From positions 1-38,965 of the forward strand of contig JAGWBS010000009.1 in NCBI GenBank assembly GCA_021295775.1: 38,965 bases of DNA. The letters are read 5' to 3'. Position numbers and translations under genes: made by a program. The notes under the pieces were generated by a model. It searched no databases and was not told where the DNA came from. It saw only the letters and a list, made by a program, of their open reading frames with translations. Shown here one piece after another: positions 25,998-34,631 of this stretch (the stretch's first letter is position 1; the number at the start of each line of letters is the position of its first letter). Source of the DNA: Pseudomonadota bacterium (GTDB lineage: Bacteria > Myxococcota_A > UBA9160 > SZUA-336).

Positions 25998-26954
25998 ATG
26001 AGCGAGCAGACGGCGGAAGGAGCTTGCGCGGGACGCGTCGCGCTCGTGACCGGCGCCAGCCAGGGCGGCACCGGAACCGCGATCGCGGTAAGGCTCGCTG
26101 CGGAAGGCGCGAAGGTCGCCCTCACGGCGCGGAACCGGGAGGGGCTCGAGGAGACGGCGGAACGGATCGCCGAGCTGGGCGGCACTTCGCTCGTCCTGCC
26201 CGCCGACCTGTCCGACCCGGACGGTGGGCGCGCCCATCTGGTCGAACGCACCGAGGCCAGCCTCGGTCCGGTCGACATCCTGGTGAACAGCGCGGCCGCC
26301 AACGGCTACAAGCCGGTGGAGAAGTGGACGACGCCCAAGCTCGAGCACCTGATGCAGATCAACGTCTGGGCGCCATGGGAGCTGATGACGGCCGTGCTTC
26401 CGGGCATGCGGGAGCGACGCCGCGGCTGGATCCTCAACCTGACGAGCTTCACGGGCGAGTTGCCGCCGGGACCGCCATTCCCCAGGACCATCCCGTCGAA
26501 GGCGGGCGCCGGCTACGGAGCTTCGAAGGCGGCGCTCAACCGGCTGACGGTCTCCGCCGCGAGCGAGACCGAAGGCCAGGGAATCGCCGTCAACGCGCTC
26601 ACGCCCCAGTCGGCCATCGCGACGCGGCGTATCGTCACGGCCGGACGAATCGAGGAGCATTGGATCGAGCCGCTGGAGACGATGGCGGAGGCGGCCCTGG
26701 CGCTGTGCACCTGCGAACCCTCGCAACTGACCGGCCGGATCGCCTACAGCCTGCAGCTCCTGCTCGAATTGCGGCGTCCCGTCCGGGATCTCACCGGGCG
26801 CTCTCTGGTCGATGGCTGGCAGCCCGACGATCTGCCCGCGACCCTCGAGCGACAGCTCGCGGCGCACGCGCAGGAGGGCTGGCGACACGCCTACGACTTC
26901 GCGCGTCCGAGCAGTCCGTCCATCGGCACCCCGTCCGGCGACCCGAGCGCCTGA
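25998..26954 (+). CDS. Short-chain dehydrogenase/reductase with altered glycine loop
   Basis: An SDR of 318 residues. The cofactor loop is TGASQGGTG (18-26), one residue longer than the usual TGxxxGxG. NSAA (97-100) replaces NNAG; Asn122, Ser150, Tyr173 and Lys177 are the likely catalytic residues. The Ser-Tyr loop is long with a GPP motif, and the tail LLLELRRPVRDLTGRSLVDG matches the SDR at 6817 in pattern; the two are paralogs. A further 40-residue C-terminal extension is unique to this one. AAGGAG lies 11 bases before the ATG. It follows the ketosteroid dehydrogenase-like gene and may act in the same route. Confidence 0.9.
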   Translation: MSEQTAEGACAGRVALVTGASQGGTGTAIAVRLAAEGAKVALTARNREGLEETAERIAELGGTSLVLPADLSDPDGGRAHLVERTEASLGPVDILVNSAAANGYKPVEKWTTPKLEHLMQINVWAPWELMTAVLPGMRERRRGWILNLTSFTGELPPGPPFPRTIPSKAGAGYGASKAALNRLTVSAASETEGQGIAVNALTPQSAIATRRIVTAGRIEEHWIEPLETMAEAALALCTCEPSQLTGRIAYSLQLLLELRRPVRDLTGRSLVDGWQPDDLPATLERQLAAHAQEGWRHAYDFARPSSPSIGTPSGDPSA

Positions 26955-27036
26955 AGCGCCCGCGCGGCCGGAACCGAAGGACGCGGTCCGAAGCCGGGAC
27001 TCGCGGCGGAGCGGGTCACTTCAGGCGCGGAAAGAC

Positions 27037-27113
27037 TGGTCGGGGAGGCCGGATTCGAACCGGCGACCACGTGCTCCCAAAGCACGTGCGCTACCAGACT
27101 GCGCCACTCCCCG
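27037..27113 (-). tRNA. tRNA-Pro (anticodon TGG)
   Basis: A 77-base cloverleaf on the minus strand. The acceptor stem is CGGGGAG with CTCCCCG, followed by A73 and an encoded CCA. The anticodon loop TTTGGGA carries TGG at 27079-27077, inside a GC-rich stem (GCACGTGC), and the T-arm has GGTTCGAATCC. It lies between the SDR gene (+) and rdgB (-). Confidence 0.96.
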
Positions 27114-27184
27114 ACAGGGGCGAAGGAGCAGAAACGGTACACGAGCGCCCCGGCACTGGAAACCGGCCCCGGGCGGGGGCTGCT

Positions 27185-27811
27185 TCAGCCACCGGGCGGC
27201 GGGGAGTCCCGGTTTTCGAATGCGGCGCGGAGCTTGGGCAGGAAAGCGCGCAACGCCTCGCCGCGGTGGCTGATCGCGTTCTTCTGCTCCAGCGTCAGCT
27301 CGGCCATGCTTCGCCCCGGCTGCAGCGCGGGCAGGAACAGGGGATCGTAGCCGAAGCCGGCCCTGCCCCGCGCAGCGCTGGCGATCTGGCCTTCGCAGCG
27401 GCCCTCGGCCGTGGCCACGACCTGGCCGCCGGGCTCCGCGAGGGCCAGCGAACAGACGTAGCGCGCCTCGCGGCGGGATTCCCCCGCGAGCTCGCGCAGC
27501 AGCCTGGCGTTGTTGGCCCGGTCGTCGCCGTGCGTTCCGGCGTAGCGCGCGCTGAACACTCCCGGCGCGCCGCCGAGGGCGTCCACCACCAGTCCCGAAT
27601 CCTCCGCAACCGCCCAGATCCCGGCGGCCCGTGCCGAGCCGGCGGCCTTGACGCGGGCGTTCTGCTCGAAGGTCTCGCCCGTCTCCTCGATCTCCGGGAC
27701 CTCGGGGTGCGCGTCGAGGGACTCGAGTTCCAGCTCCAGGAGGCCGTCCAGGAGTTCGCCCAATTCGCGCACCTTTCCGCGGTTGCGCGTGGCCAGCAGG
27801 ATTCGCCTCAA
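27185..27811 (-). CDS. rdgB: XTP/dITP diphosphatase (non-canonical purine NTP pyrophosphatase)
   Basis: A 208-residue RdgB/HAM1 enzyme that hydrolyses dITP, XTP and related nucleotides to monophosphates, keeping them out of DNA and [14 protein letters not shown] (7-17), [44 protein letters not shown] and SHRGEAL are the family motifs and all are intact. It overlaps the stop of rph by four bases (ATGA), a very common pairing in bacteria. Confidence 0.97.
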   Translation of the reverse strand: MRRILLATRNRGKVRELGELLDGLLELELESLDAHPEVPEIEETGETFEQNARVKAAGSARAAGIWAVAEDSGLVVDALGGAPGVFSARYAGTHGDDRANNARLLRELAGESRREARYVCSLALAEPGGQVVATAEGRCEGQIASAARGRAGFGYDPLFLPALQPGRSMAELTLEQKNAISHRGEALRAFLPKLRAAFENRDSPPPGG

Positions 27812-28527
27812 GCGCCCAGCACCTCCCGCTGGATGCGCGTCAGCTCGGCGATGCCCTTCTCGGCCGAGTCCAGCAGCTCGTCGAGCTGGGAGCGGTCGAA
27901 GGTCCCGCGCTCGGCCGTTCCCTGCACCTCGACCAGCCGGCCGCTCCCTGTCTGAACCACGTTCAGGTCCACCTCGGCGCGCGAATCCTCGCTGTACGGC
28001 AGATCCAGCAGCACCTGGCCGTCGACGATCCCGACCGAGACCGCGGCCACGCTGTCGACCAGCGGCTGCTCCCTCACCAGGCCGGTCTCCTGCAGGCGCC
28101 GGCAGGCCGCGGCGAGCGCGACGTAGCCGCCGGTGATCGCGGCGGTGCGCGTACCGCCGTCGGCCTGAAGCACGTCGCAGTCCACGTACACGGCGCGCTC
28201 TCCCAGGGCCTGCATGTCGACCACCGCGCGCAGCGAGCGGCCGATCAGCCGCTGGATCTCCATGCTACGGCCCGAGGGGCGCCCGCGGGCCGCCTCGCGG
28301 TCAGTGCGCGTGTCGGTCGATCCGGGCAGCAGCGAGTATTCGGCCGTCACCCAGCCGCGCTCCGCACCGCGCAGAAAGGCGGGGACGCTGTCCGACAGCG
28401 ACGCCGTGCACAGGACTTTGGTGCGTCCCATCTGGATCAGCGCCGAGCCGGCCGGGTTGTCGACGAAGTCGATGTCGATCCGCACTTCTCGGAGCTGTTC
28501 CTCGCTCCGCCCATCCATCCGCGTCAT
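27808..28527 (-). CDS. rph: Ribonuclease PH
   Basis: A 239-residue phosphorolytic 3'-exoribonuclease that trims tRNA 3' ends. The opening [14 protein letters not shown], then [30 protein letters not shown] with the Arg-rich RNA-binding loop, [14 protein letters not shown], and [18 protein letters not shown] are all diagnostic. The ATG at 28527 has GGAGAG upstream; the open frame continues far beyond but over the divergent VWA gene and is not coding there. It is transcribed before rdgB. Confidence 0.97.
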   Translation of the reverse strand: MTRMDGRSEEQLREVRIDIDFVDNPAGSALIQMGRTKVLCTASLSDSVPAFLRGAERGWVTAEYSLLPGSTDTRTDREAARGRPSGRSMEIQRLIGRSLRAVVDMQALGERAVYVDCDVLQADGGTRTAAITGGYVALAAACRRLQETGLVREQPLVDSVAAVSVGIVDGQVLLDLPYSEDSRAEVDLNVVQTGSGRLVEVQGTAERGTFDRSQLDELLDSAEKGIAELTRIQREVLGA

Positions 28528-28668
28528 GTCCGCTCTCCTCCGGCGCGCCTTACGGCCTGCGGACCGTAGCAGCGGACCCCCGTATGCTCTAGCATCCCCG
28601 CCGCGGGGGCGGCGCGCGGCGAGAGTGCACCCGGACCCTCCGCAGGTCGCAGATCGAGGACTCGACGC

Positions 28669-29982
28669 ATGATCCCGCGCCTTGGCTCGCTGGCCGTCGC
28701 CGTGACGCTCTTGGCCTCGTTGCCGGCCCCGGGCGCGAGTGAGAAGTCGAATTTGCGGCTGACGGTCGAAACGCCCGTCAACGGGGCCGTGATCGGCGAT
28801 CCCCAGGGCATGGCCTTCGTGTCCGGGCAGGCCCTGGCCCTGTTCGGCGACTACAAGACGTTCGACATCGTGTTCGTCGTCGACACCTCGGACAGCACGG
28901 CGACCCCCTCGGGCGAGGACATCGACGGCGACGGGAAGGTGGGACAGAGCGGAGGCCGCGGCATCTCCTCGATCTTCGGGCGCCTGATCCCGCTGCCCAG
29001 CTCCGATCCCGGCGACAGCATCCTGGCGGCCGAGGTGGCGGCGGTCGCCAATCTGCTGCAGCAGCTCGATCCGCGCACGACCCGGGTCGGGATCGTCTCG
29101 TTCGCCGGCGACTACGACCCGCTGACCCCCGACGCCTTCACCGAGGTACCCCTCACCAGCGAGTACGAGCTGGTCATGAAGGGCCTGGCGCGAGTGCTGC
29201 GGCGCGGACCGGCAAACATGACCAACATGGTGGATGCCATCAATCTGTCGATGATCGAGCTGCTCGGCACCCAGAGCGCCTACAGCGAGCCGAGGCGGGA
29301 CTCCCGGCCCAAACGGATCGTCATGTTCCTGACCGACGGAAGGCCCACCTTGCCGATCGAAGGCTCTTCGCTGCAGAACGCCAAGATGGCGATCGACCAC
29401 GCCACCCGAGCCCGGAAGTTCGACATCCGCATCGATACCTTCGCGCTGGGTCCCGACGCGCTCTCCGAGCCGATTTCGGTGGTCGAGATGGCCCGCGTGA
29501 GCGACGGCGTCTTCACGCCGGTCAAGCGGCCGGCCGACCTGAGGGCGGTGTTCGAGCAGATCGATTTCTCGGAAATCGAAGCTCTGGGCGTGAGCAACGC
29601 GACCACCGGCGCCGAGGCGCACTATCTGACGCAGAACGCCGACGGCAGCTTCGCCGCGCTGCTGGACATGCAGGAGGGGCGCAACCGGATCGAGGTTTAC
29701 GCCCGGGCGACCGACGGCAGCCGGATGCGGCGCGAAATCACGGTGGACTTCGTCCCGGGCGCCGAGGCCCAGCGGCTGAGCTTCCGCGAAGTGGCGCAGC
29801 GCAACCGCCTGCTGGAAGACCGTCTGCGCGACCTCAAGCACCGGCGCATGGAACTCGAGACCGAGCGCGAAGAGCGCGTGCGGGCCGAGCTGCTGGCCGA
29901 AATCGAGCGTCAGCGCGACGCCGCGGAGAAGAAGGCCGACGAGATGCGCAAGCGGCTGGAGATCGAGACCGAGCCGGAATAG
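28669..29982 (+). CDS. Secreted von Willebrand factor A-domain protein with a Ca-binding-like insert and coiled-coil tail
   Basis: A 437-residue exported protein. A signal peptide (about 1-23) is followed by a short region with [11 protein letters not shown], perhaps Ig-like, then a VWA domain with the MIDAS motif DTSDS (72-76), Thr185 in NMTNMVDA, and FLTDGRP (220-226). An insert [10 protein letters not shown] (83-92), like an EF-hand or dockerin loop, sits directly after the MIDAS, an unusual place. The last 70 residues are charged and helical, probably a coiled coil. VWA domains mediate metal-dependent protein contacts; the partner is unknown. It is divergent from rph and converges on the YkgJ-like gene with a 7-base gap. 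Confidence 0.85.
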   Translation: MIPRLGSLAVAVTLLASLPAPGASEKSNLRLTVETPVNGAVIGDPQGMAFVSGQALALFGDYKTFDIVFVVDTSDSTATPSGEDIDGDGKVGQSGGRGISSIFGRLIPLPSSDPGDSILAAEVAAVANLLQQLDPRTTRVGIVSFAGDYDPLTPDAFTEVPLTSEYELVMKGLARVLRRGPANMTNMVDAINLSMIELLGTQSAYSEPRRDSRPKRIVMFLTDGRPTLPIEGSSLQNAKMAIDHATRARKFDIRIDTFALGPDALSEPISVVEMARVSDGVFTPVKRPADLRAVFEQIDFSEIEALGVSNATTGAEAHYLTQNADGSFAALLDMQEGRNRIEVYARATDGSRMRREITVDFVPGAEAQRLSFREVAQRNRLLEDRLRDLKHRRMELETEREERVRAELLAEIERQRDAAEKKADEMRKRLEIETEPE

Positions 29983-29989
29983 CCCCGGA

Positions 29990-30496
29990 TCAGGCTCCCG
30001 GAGGCGGGCTCGCGGACGCTGCCCCGCTCGCCTCGCGGCGCTTCCGGACCAGCTTCCGGCGCGCCCGCATGTACTTCTCGTAGGCCTTCGGGCGGCGCTT
30101 GCGCAGCCAGTCGAGCAATTCCTGGTAGCTCTCGAAGCGGTACTTCCAGGCGGGCTCGTCGGAGGACTTCTCGCACTCGTCCCAGGAAAACTCGGAGCAG
30201 ATCTGGGGGCGCTCTTCGTAGATGCCGCAGGTGCGGCTGGGCGTCAGGTGGCGGCAGGTGGTGCGGAACTCCAGGAACCAGTCGCCCTCCCAGTCCACGT
30301 ACACGCACACGTCCTCGTGCAGCAGATACCAGTGCAGGTTGTCGTAGTCCCGGAAGGAAGACGGGTTGTCGATCTCCGTGGCGATGTAGTGGCAGCACTG
30401 CCCGCAGCCATGGCAGGGGTGGGCCGAGGGGAGATCGAGCAGGGCCAGTTCCAAGGAGGGCCCGGACCTGCGGCCGGAGCCGTTCTCTTTCGACAT
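29990..30496 (-). CDS. YkgJ-family cysteine-cluster protein
   Basis: A 168-residue protein with the UPF0153/YkgJ cysteine pattern: CHGCGQCC (Cys28, 31, 34, 35), then Cys81, Cys90, Cys100 and Cys108 in [16 protein letters not shown] and DEC. Such clusters probably bind zinc or iron-sulfur; the function of the family is unknown. The C terminus is highly basic ([13 protein letters not shown]), which suggests nucleic-acid contact. ATG at 30496 is the natural start, as the open frame upstream lies over the next gene. It starts 14 bases after the stop of the gene at 30511. Confidence 0.9.
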   Translation of the reverse strand: MSKENGSGRRSGPSLELALLDLPSAHPCHGCGQCCHYIATEIDNPSSFRDYDNLHWYLLHEDVCVYVDWEGDWFLEFRTTCRHLTPSRTCGIYEERPQICSEFSWDECEKSSDEPAWKYRFESYQELLDWLRKRRPKAYEKYMRARRKLVRKRREASGAASASPPPGA

Positions 30497-30510
30497 CGGG
30501 CGATCCCCTC

Positions 30511-31365
30511 TCAGCCCTCGGCGGGGCGCTGGGCCATTCCGGCGGGCACGCTCCCGCCGAGGCGCGGCCGACCCCAGAAGACATTCGGCACGTCGAGTTC
30601 GGCGAATTCCATGGCGCGGGATTCGCGCTCCTCCGCCAGAGCCACCCAGCCGCCCGCCTCCGCGTTCAGCGCGCGAATGCGTTCGCCGATGGTGAGGTAG
30701 GCGATCTGCGCCGGGCGGTCCAGGATTCCGCGCTTGGCGAGCCGCCGGCCCATCTCCGCCGTGAAGCGCTGCTCGAGCGCGAGCGCCGCCTCGACCCGGG
30801 CGTCGGGTGGCGGCGTCGCCCCGGAACCCAGCGCCCCGCTCAGCCCGGGGAGCAGGATGTCGACCCACAGCTCGGGGCTCAGCGCACCCAGCGCCACGGC
30901 TTCGGTATCGAGCTGGTCGAGCGTCAGGCCGCGAACGCGCTCCAGCGTGGAGTCGCAGCGCGGTCCCGTTTCGGACAGGCGCGTTTCGAGCCTGCGAGCT
31001 CCGCGCTGGGCGCGCCGCGACTCCCAGCGCGCCAGCCAGCGTCCCCAGCGCCCGGTGGGCACGACCAGCGCCTGGTCCGGCGAGCGCGCCTGCACCGCCG
31101 CGCACAGGCGCTCCCAGCCGTGGGCGTTGATCGCGATGCGACCGTAGTTCAGCGACACCCAGTTTTCGGGCAGGCCCTCGTTGCGCAGCTTGTGCGCTCG
31201 CCACAGCTCCGCCAGAGCTCTGCGCAGAGGCTCGGCCAGGCACGCCCAGATCGCGGGCGTCGCGACCTCGTTCAGCGGCGCGGTCAGGGGCTCGCGCGTC
31301 TGGCAGGCGTAGATGGGATCGGCGGGGGTGATCGTCGGGTAGGCCGTATCCTCGGCGGACGCCAT
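30511..31365 (-). CDS. Protein of unknown function, weakly PEP-synthase-linker-like
   Basis: A 284-residue soluble protein with no family I firmly recognise. The N-terminal part has TAPLNEVATPAIWACLAEPL and NWVSLNYGRIAINAHGWERL. Together these faintly recall the linker between the ATP-grasp and His domains in PEP synthase-like proteins (the pattern xEVxTPxxW, then GRxxxN). The C-terminal half is helical with GERIRALNAEAGGW. The His catalytic domain is absent, so it would not be an active dikinase. It lies between the YkgJ-like gene and the barrel gene, same strand. ATG at 31365 is the first in a clean frame, 92 bases after the barrel stop. Confidence 0.6.
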   Translation of the reverse strand: MASAEDTAYPTITPADPIYACQTREPLTAPLNEVATPAIWACLAEPLRRALAELWRAHKLRNEGLPENWVSLNYGRIAINAHGWERLCAAVQARSPDQALVVPTGRWGRWLARWESRRAQRGARRLETRLSETGPRCDSTLERVRGLTLDQLDTEAVALGALSPELWVDILLPGLSGALGSGATPPPDARVEAALALEQRFTAEMGRRLAKRGILDRPAQIAYLTIGERIRALNAEAGGWVALAEERESRAMEFAELDVPNVFWGRPRLGGSVPAGMAQRPAEG

Positions 31366-31457
31366 GGGGGCGGATCTTAGCGAACCCGAGCCCCTCGTGA
31401 GGGCGCGGGCGACTCGCCCACCGCTTCCGGCCCGGCGCTTCGCCGGGAGCGGGCTTC

Positions 31458-32699
31458 TCAGAAGTAGGCGTCGAACCTCACGAAGAACAGATTTGCCGCT
31501 TCGCCGTACTCGCCCCGCTCGCCGGAGAAGAGCTGGACCCCGACCTCCAGCTCCAGATCGTCGCGCGCGGACCAGCGCAGCGACGGGACCAGCGCAGCGC
31601 TGGACCCGTGCCAGTCGTGCAGCCACAGCAGGTCGACCCGGACAAGCGGAGTGAGGTCGTAGCCGAGCTGCATCCCGGTCAGGTTGCGCTCGCGCGTGAC
31701 CAGGCGGGCCGGACCGTCGCTGCGGCGGCGCGCGAGCAAGTCCACCCCGGGGCTCGGAGCCATCCCCTCCGACAACCCGTCCCGGGACGAGGAATCGAAG
31801 CGGTTCTGGTTGAAGAAGTGCTCCAGCAGCGCGTAGAGACCGCTGCCCAGCCGGAAGGTGTGGTCGATCGAGACCACGGCCTGCCAGAAGCGGCCGGAAC
31901 TGTGCCGCCAGGTGTGCGTCAGCTCGCCGCGCAGCGCCGCGCCGCCGAGATTCCGGGCGAAGTCCGCTCCCAGGACCCGATCTCGCTCGATGCTCGCCAG
32001 CATCAGCGCCGCGTCGATCCCCGCTTCGCTCCACTCCAGGCGCGCCGCCGCCCTGTGCCGGTCGGGGTCGTGGCGCGGGGCCCAGATCAGCGCCGCCCAC
32101 ATCCGGGGAAGCACGCGGGCTCGCAGCAGCAGCGCGTCCTCTCCGATCCGCTGGTCCGCCTGGACCGCCAGCGGCGGGATCGGATTGAAAAGATCGGTCG
32201 GATTCCACAGCCGCCCTCGGCCCAGCGCGATCCGCTGCCTCCCCAGCGTCACCTCCAGGGCTTCGCCCTCGTAGCGCAGCCAGGCGCGGTACAGCCAGTG
32301 AGAGACCTGCAGATCGTCCTTTTCGTGGAAGGAGCGGTCGGCGTCGAGCCAGGTGCCCATCCCGCGTCCGCGAACCCCCGAGACGGAAACGCCGTCCAGG
32401 GCAGAGCCGGTCAACCACTCCTGGTCGTAGCTGATCTCCGCCGCCCAGCGGTCCGCCCAGCGCGCGGCGGCCTCGATTCGAAGACGGTTCAGCCACAGGG
32501 CGCTGTCCTCGCGGCGGCCCCGATCCCGACTCGGGTCCGCCCCCGACAGGGCGCGCTCCTCCCGCGTCCAGGTGAGCTGCGATCGCCACTCCGCGCGCCC
32601 CTCGAACTGAATCGAGCGCGGGGGGTCGAAGTCCGCCGCCGCGGGCGGGGCGAGCGCGGCGGCCAGCCAGAACCACACCGCGCACGGCCGGCTTCTCAC
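31458..32699 (-). CDS. Outer-membrane beta-barrel protein, partner of the export cluster
   Basis: A 413-residue predicted barrel. A signal peptide (about 1-22) precedes alternating strands such as LEVTLGRQRIALGRGRLWNP and RLRIEAAARWADRWAAEISY, and the chain ends in Phe (VRFDAYF), the signature for outer-membrane insertion. The LGRQRIxLGxGRLWNPTDLFNP motif is seen in barrels that occur with LolA-like carriers and export machinery. Its ATG overlaps the stop of the ABC ATPase gene by four bases, so it is the last gene of a tight five-gene unit. The exported material is unknown. Confidence 0.82.
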   Translation of the reverse strand: MRSRPCAVWFWLAAALAPPAAADFDPPRSIQFEGRAEWRSQLTWTREERALSGADPSRDRGRREDSALWLNRLRIEAAARWADRWAAEISYDQEWLTGSALDGVSVSGVRGRGMGTWLDADRSFHEKDDLQVSHWLYRAWLRYEGEALEVTLGRQRIALGRGRLWNPTDLFNPIPPLAVQADQRIGEDALLLRARVLPRMWAALIWAPRHDPDRHRAAARLEWSEAGIDAALMLASIERDRVLGADFARNLGGAALRGELTHTWRHSSGRFWQAVVSIDHTFRLGSGLYALLEHFFNQNRFDSSSRDGLSEGMAPSPGVDLLARRRSDGPARLVTRERNLTGMQLGYDLTPLVRVDLLWLHDWHGSSAALVPSLRWSARDDLELEVGVQLFSGERGEYGEAANLFFVRFDAYF

Positions 32700-33400
32700 G
32701 GCGCGCGCCGCTCGTCCGACTCGATGCGGCCGTCCAGCAGGCGGATCACGCGGAGCGCGCGTTCCATCACCCGCGGGTCGTGCGTGCTGAACAGAAAGGT
32801 CACCCCGCGCTCCTCGTTGAGCTGCTGCATCAGGTCGAGCAGCGAGGCCGCGGTCTTCGAGTCCAGGTTGGCCGTCGGCTCGTCGGCCAGCACGATCTCG
32901 GGCTCCGACACGATTGCGCGGGCCACCGCGACGCGCTGCTGCTGTCCCCCGCTCATCTCTCCCGGCCGCGTGTGCAGCAGCTCTCCCAGCCCCAGGTCGT
33001 CCAGCGCGAGCTCGGCGCGCCTGCGCCGCTCGGCGGGACGGACGCCCTGCAGCAGCAGCACGAGTTCCACGTTTTCCAGCGCGGTGAGCACGGGGACGAG
33101 GTTGTAGGCCTGGAAGACGAATCCCAGCCGGGCGAGCCGCAGATCGGCGAGTTCGGCTTCGCCGAGCCGCCCGACGTCCTGCCCCGCCAGCAGGATCCGA
33201 CCGGAGCTGGCTCGGTCGAGCGTGCCCAGCAGGTTGAGCAGGGTGGTCTTGCCGGACCCCGACGGGCCGGACAGGGCGACCCTCTCTCCCGAGCTCACCC
33301 GCAGACTGACGCCGTCCAGGGCCCGGGTGCGAACCGTGCCGCTGACGTAGACCTTGGAGACCTCGCGAGCCTCCAGCACGATCGCTCCGGCCTCAGACAT
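32696..33400 (-). CDS. ABC transporter ATP-binding protein (LolD/MacB type)
   Basis: A 234-residue ATPase of the LolD/MacB/FtsE group. Walker A is GPSGSGKT (45-52), the Q-loop Gln is 97, the signature is MSGGQQQR (149-156, Met where Leu is usual), Walker B is IVLADEPT (169-176) and the switch His is 207. These ATPases drive mechanotransmission through FtsX-fold permeases rather than classical import. It overlaps the downstream barrel gene by four bases and the upstream permease by eight. It differs from true LolD only by context: the neighbours include a LolA-like protein and a barrel. Confidence 0.95.
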   Translation of the reverse strand: MSEAGAIVLEAREVSKVYVSGTVRTRALDGVSLRVSSGERVALSGPSGSGKTTLLNLLGTLDRASSGRILLAGQDVGRLGEAELADLRLARLGFVFQAYNLVPVLTALENVELVLLLQGVRPAERRRRAELALDDLGLGELLHTRPGEMSGGQQQRVAVARAIVSEPEIVLADEPTANLDSKTAASLLDLMQQLNEERGVTFLFSTHDPRVMERALRVIRLLDGRIESDERRAP

Positions 33401-34631
33401 GCCGCAGAGCCTCGGCGGGACGCAGACGCGCCGCCCGCAGCGCGGGCCACAGCCCGGCGAGCAGGGCCGTGGCCGCGGCCATCCCGATGGGCTCGGGGAA
33501 ATCGCCCGGCCTCAGCTCCGGATAGATGCGGTCCGAAAAGCCGTATTCGCCCAGCGCCTGCGAGAACCAGCCCATGCCGATGCCGACCTCTCCCAACCAC
33601 GCCACCAGCGGCACGGCCAGCCCCAGGCCGATGCCCGTGCCGAGTCCCGTCAGCAGGAACGATTCGACCAGAACCAACAGCAGAATGCGCGAGCCGCGCA
33701 GTCCCATCGAGCGCAGCAGTCCGAACTCGCGGATGCGCTCGTAGACGGACATCAGCAGCGCGTTGGCGATCCCGAACGCCATCGCGGCGAAGACCACCGC
33801 GTAGAAGACCCACGAGAATTGGTCCATCAGCTCGATCATCTGGGCGAGGCGCGGCTGGCGTTCGTCCCAGCGCAGGACCTCGAGCGGGGGTTCGGCGGCC
33901 AGCAGGCCGCGCAGCCGCTTCTGGACCTGCGGCGCGTCGGCCGCGTCGGAGAGCAGCAGCGCGATCTCCGTCACCGCGTTCCCCAGCGCGAAGAGCGTCT
34001 GGGCGTCGGCGAGAGTCACGTAGACGAAGCTGCGGTCGAAGGCGCTGGAGCCGCTGCGATAGATCCCGCGGACCCGGAACGCCCCCGCGCCGGCGTCGCC
34101 GGGCACGCGCAGCACGAGCTTGTCGCCGACCTCCGCGCCCAGGCGGCGCGCCATCTCCTCCCCGACCACGATCGGGGGCAGTCGGCTCGCCCAGCGGTGT
34201 GCCGCCGCATCGAGATAGGCTCCTTCGACCAGCGAGTCCGGCACGCTCGAGACGCGGGACTCGCGCGCCGCGTCGACGCCGACGATCACGGCGCTGAGAT
34301 TGCGGCGGGCGGTCTGCACCAGGCCGTCGCCGACCAGCCGCGGGGCGGCCGCCCCAAGCCCTTCCCGCTCGACCGCGCTCAAGACCGCCGCGCCATCGCC
34401 GGGAATCCGCCGGTCCGTCGACGAATCGGCGTGGTAGCCGCGCGCGTGGATCGCCAGGTGGGCCAGGTGCGTCCGGACCGCCAGATCGATTCCGTTGTGC
34501 CCCAGGCCCACCGTCCAGGCCAGGATGCCGAAGCACGCCGTCAGCCCCACCACGATCGACGCAAGCACCACGGCGGAGCGCCGCCAGCCGCGCAGCAGGT
34601 TGCGCCAGGCGATTCTGAACAGCGCGCTCAC
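33393..34631 (-). CDS. FtsX-like ABC permease (LolC/E-like), second subunit
   Basis: A 412-residue permease with the MacB/LolCE layout. One N-terminal membrane helix (VVLASIVVGLTACFGILAW) precedes a large periplasmic domain of about 200 residues. The C-terminal FtsX domain has three helices, with AFGIANALLMSVYERIREFGLLRSMGLRG carrying the coupling helix. It overlaps the other permease gene by four bases, so the two probably form a heterodimer on the ATPase at 32696. Periplasmic domains differ from its neighbour, as in LolC versus LolE. Start ATG at 34631 lies in the ATGA overlap. Confidence 0.92.
   Translation of the reverse strand: MSALFRIAWRNLLRGWRRSAVVLASIVVGLTACFGILAWTVGLGHNGIDLAVRTHLAHLAIHARGYHADSSTDRRIPGDGAAVLSAVEREGLGAAAPRLVGDGLVQTARRNLSAVIVGVDAARESRVSSVPDSLVEGAYLDAAAHRWASRLPPIVVGEEMARRLGAEVGDKLVLRVPGDAGAGAFRVRGIYRSGSSAFDRSFVYVTLADAQTLFALGNAVTEIALLLSDAADAPQVQKRLRGLLAAEPPLEVLRWDERQPRLAQMIELMDQFSWVFYAVVFAAMAFGIANALLMSVYERIREFGLLRSMGLRGSRILLLVLVESFLLTGLGTGIGLGLAVPLVAWLGEVGIGMGWFSQALGEYGFSDRIYPELRPGDFPEPIGMAAATALLAGLWPALRAARLRPAEALRHV

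Noticed and set aside
27037..27113. tRNA-Pro as an integration site
   Set aside because: Flanked by ordinary genes; no duplicated tRNA 3' end or recombinase in reach.
28600..28620. ATGCT-CT-AGCAT inverted repeat between rph and the VWA gene
   Set aside because: Short (5-base arms) and single; could be chance in a 140-base gap.
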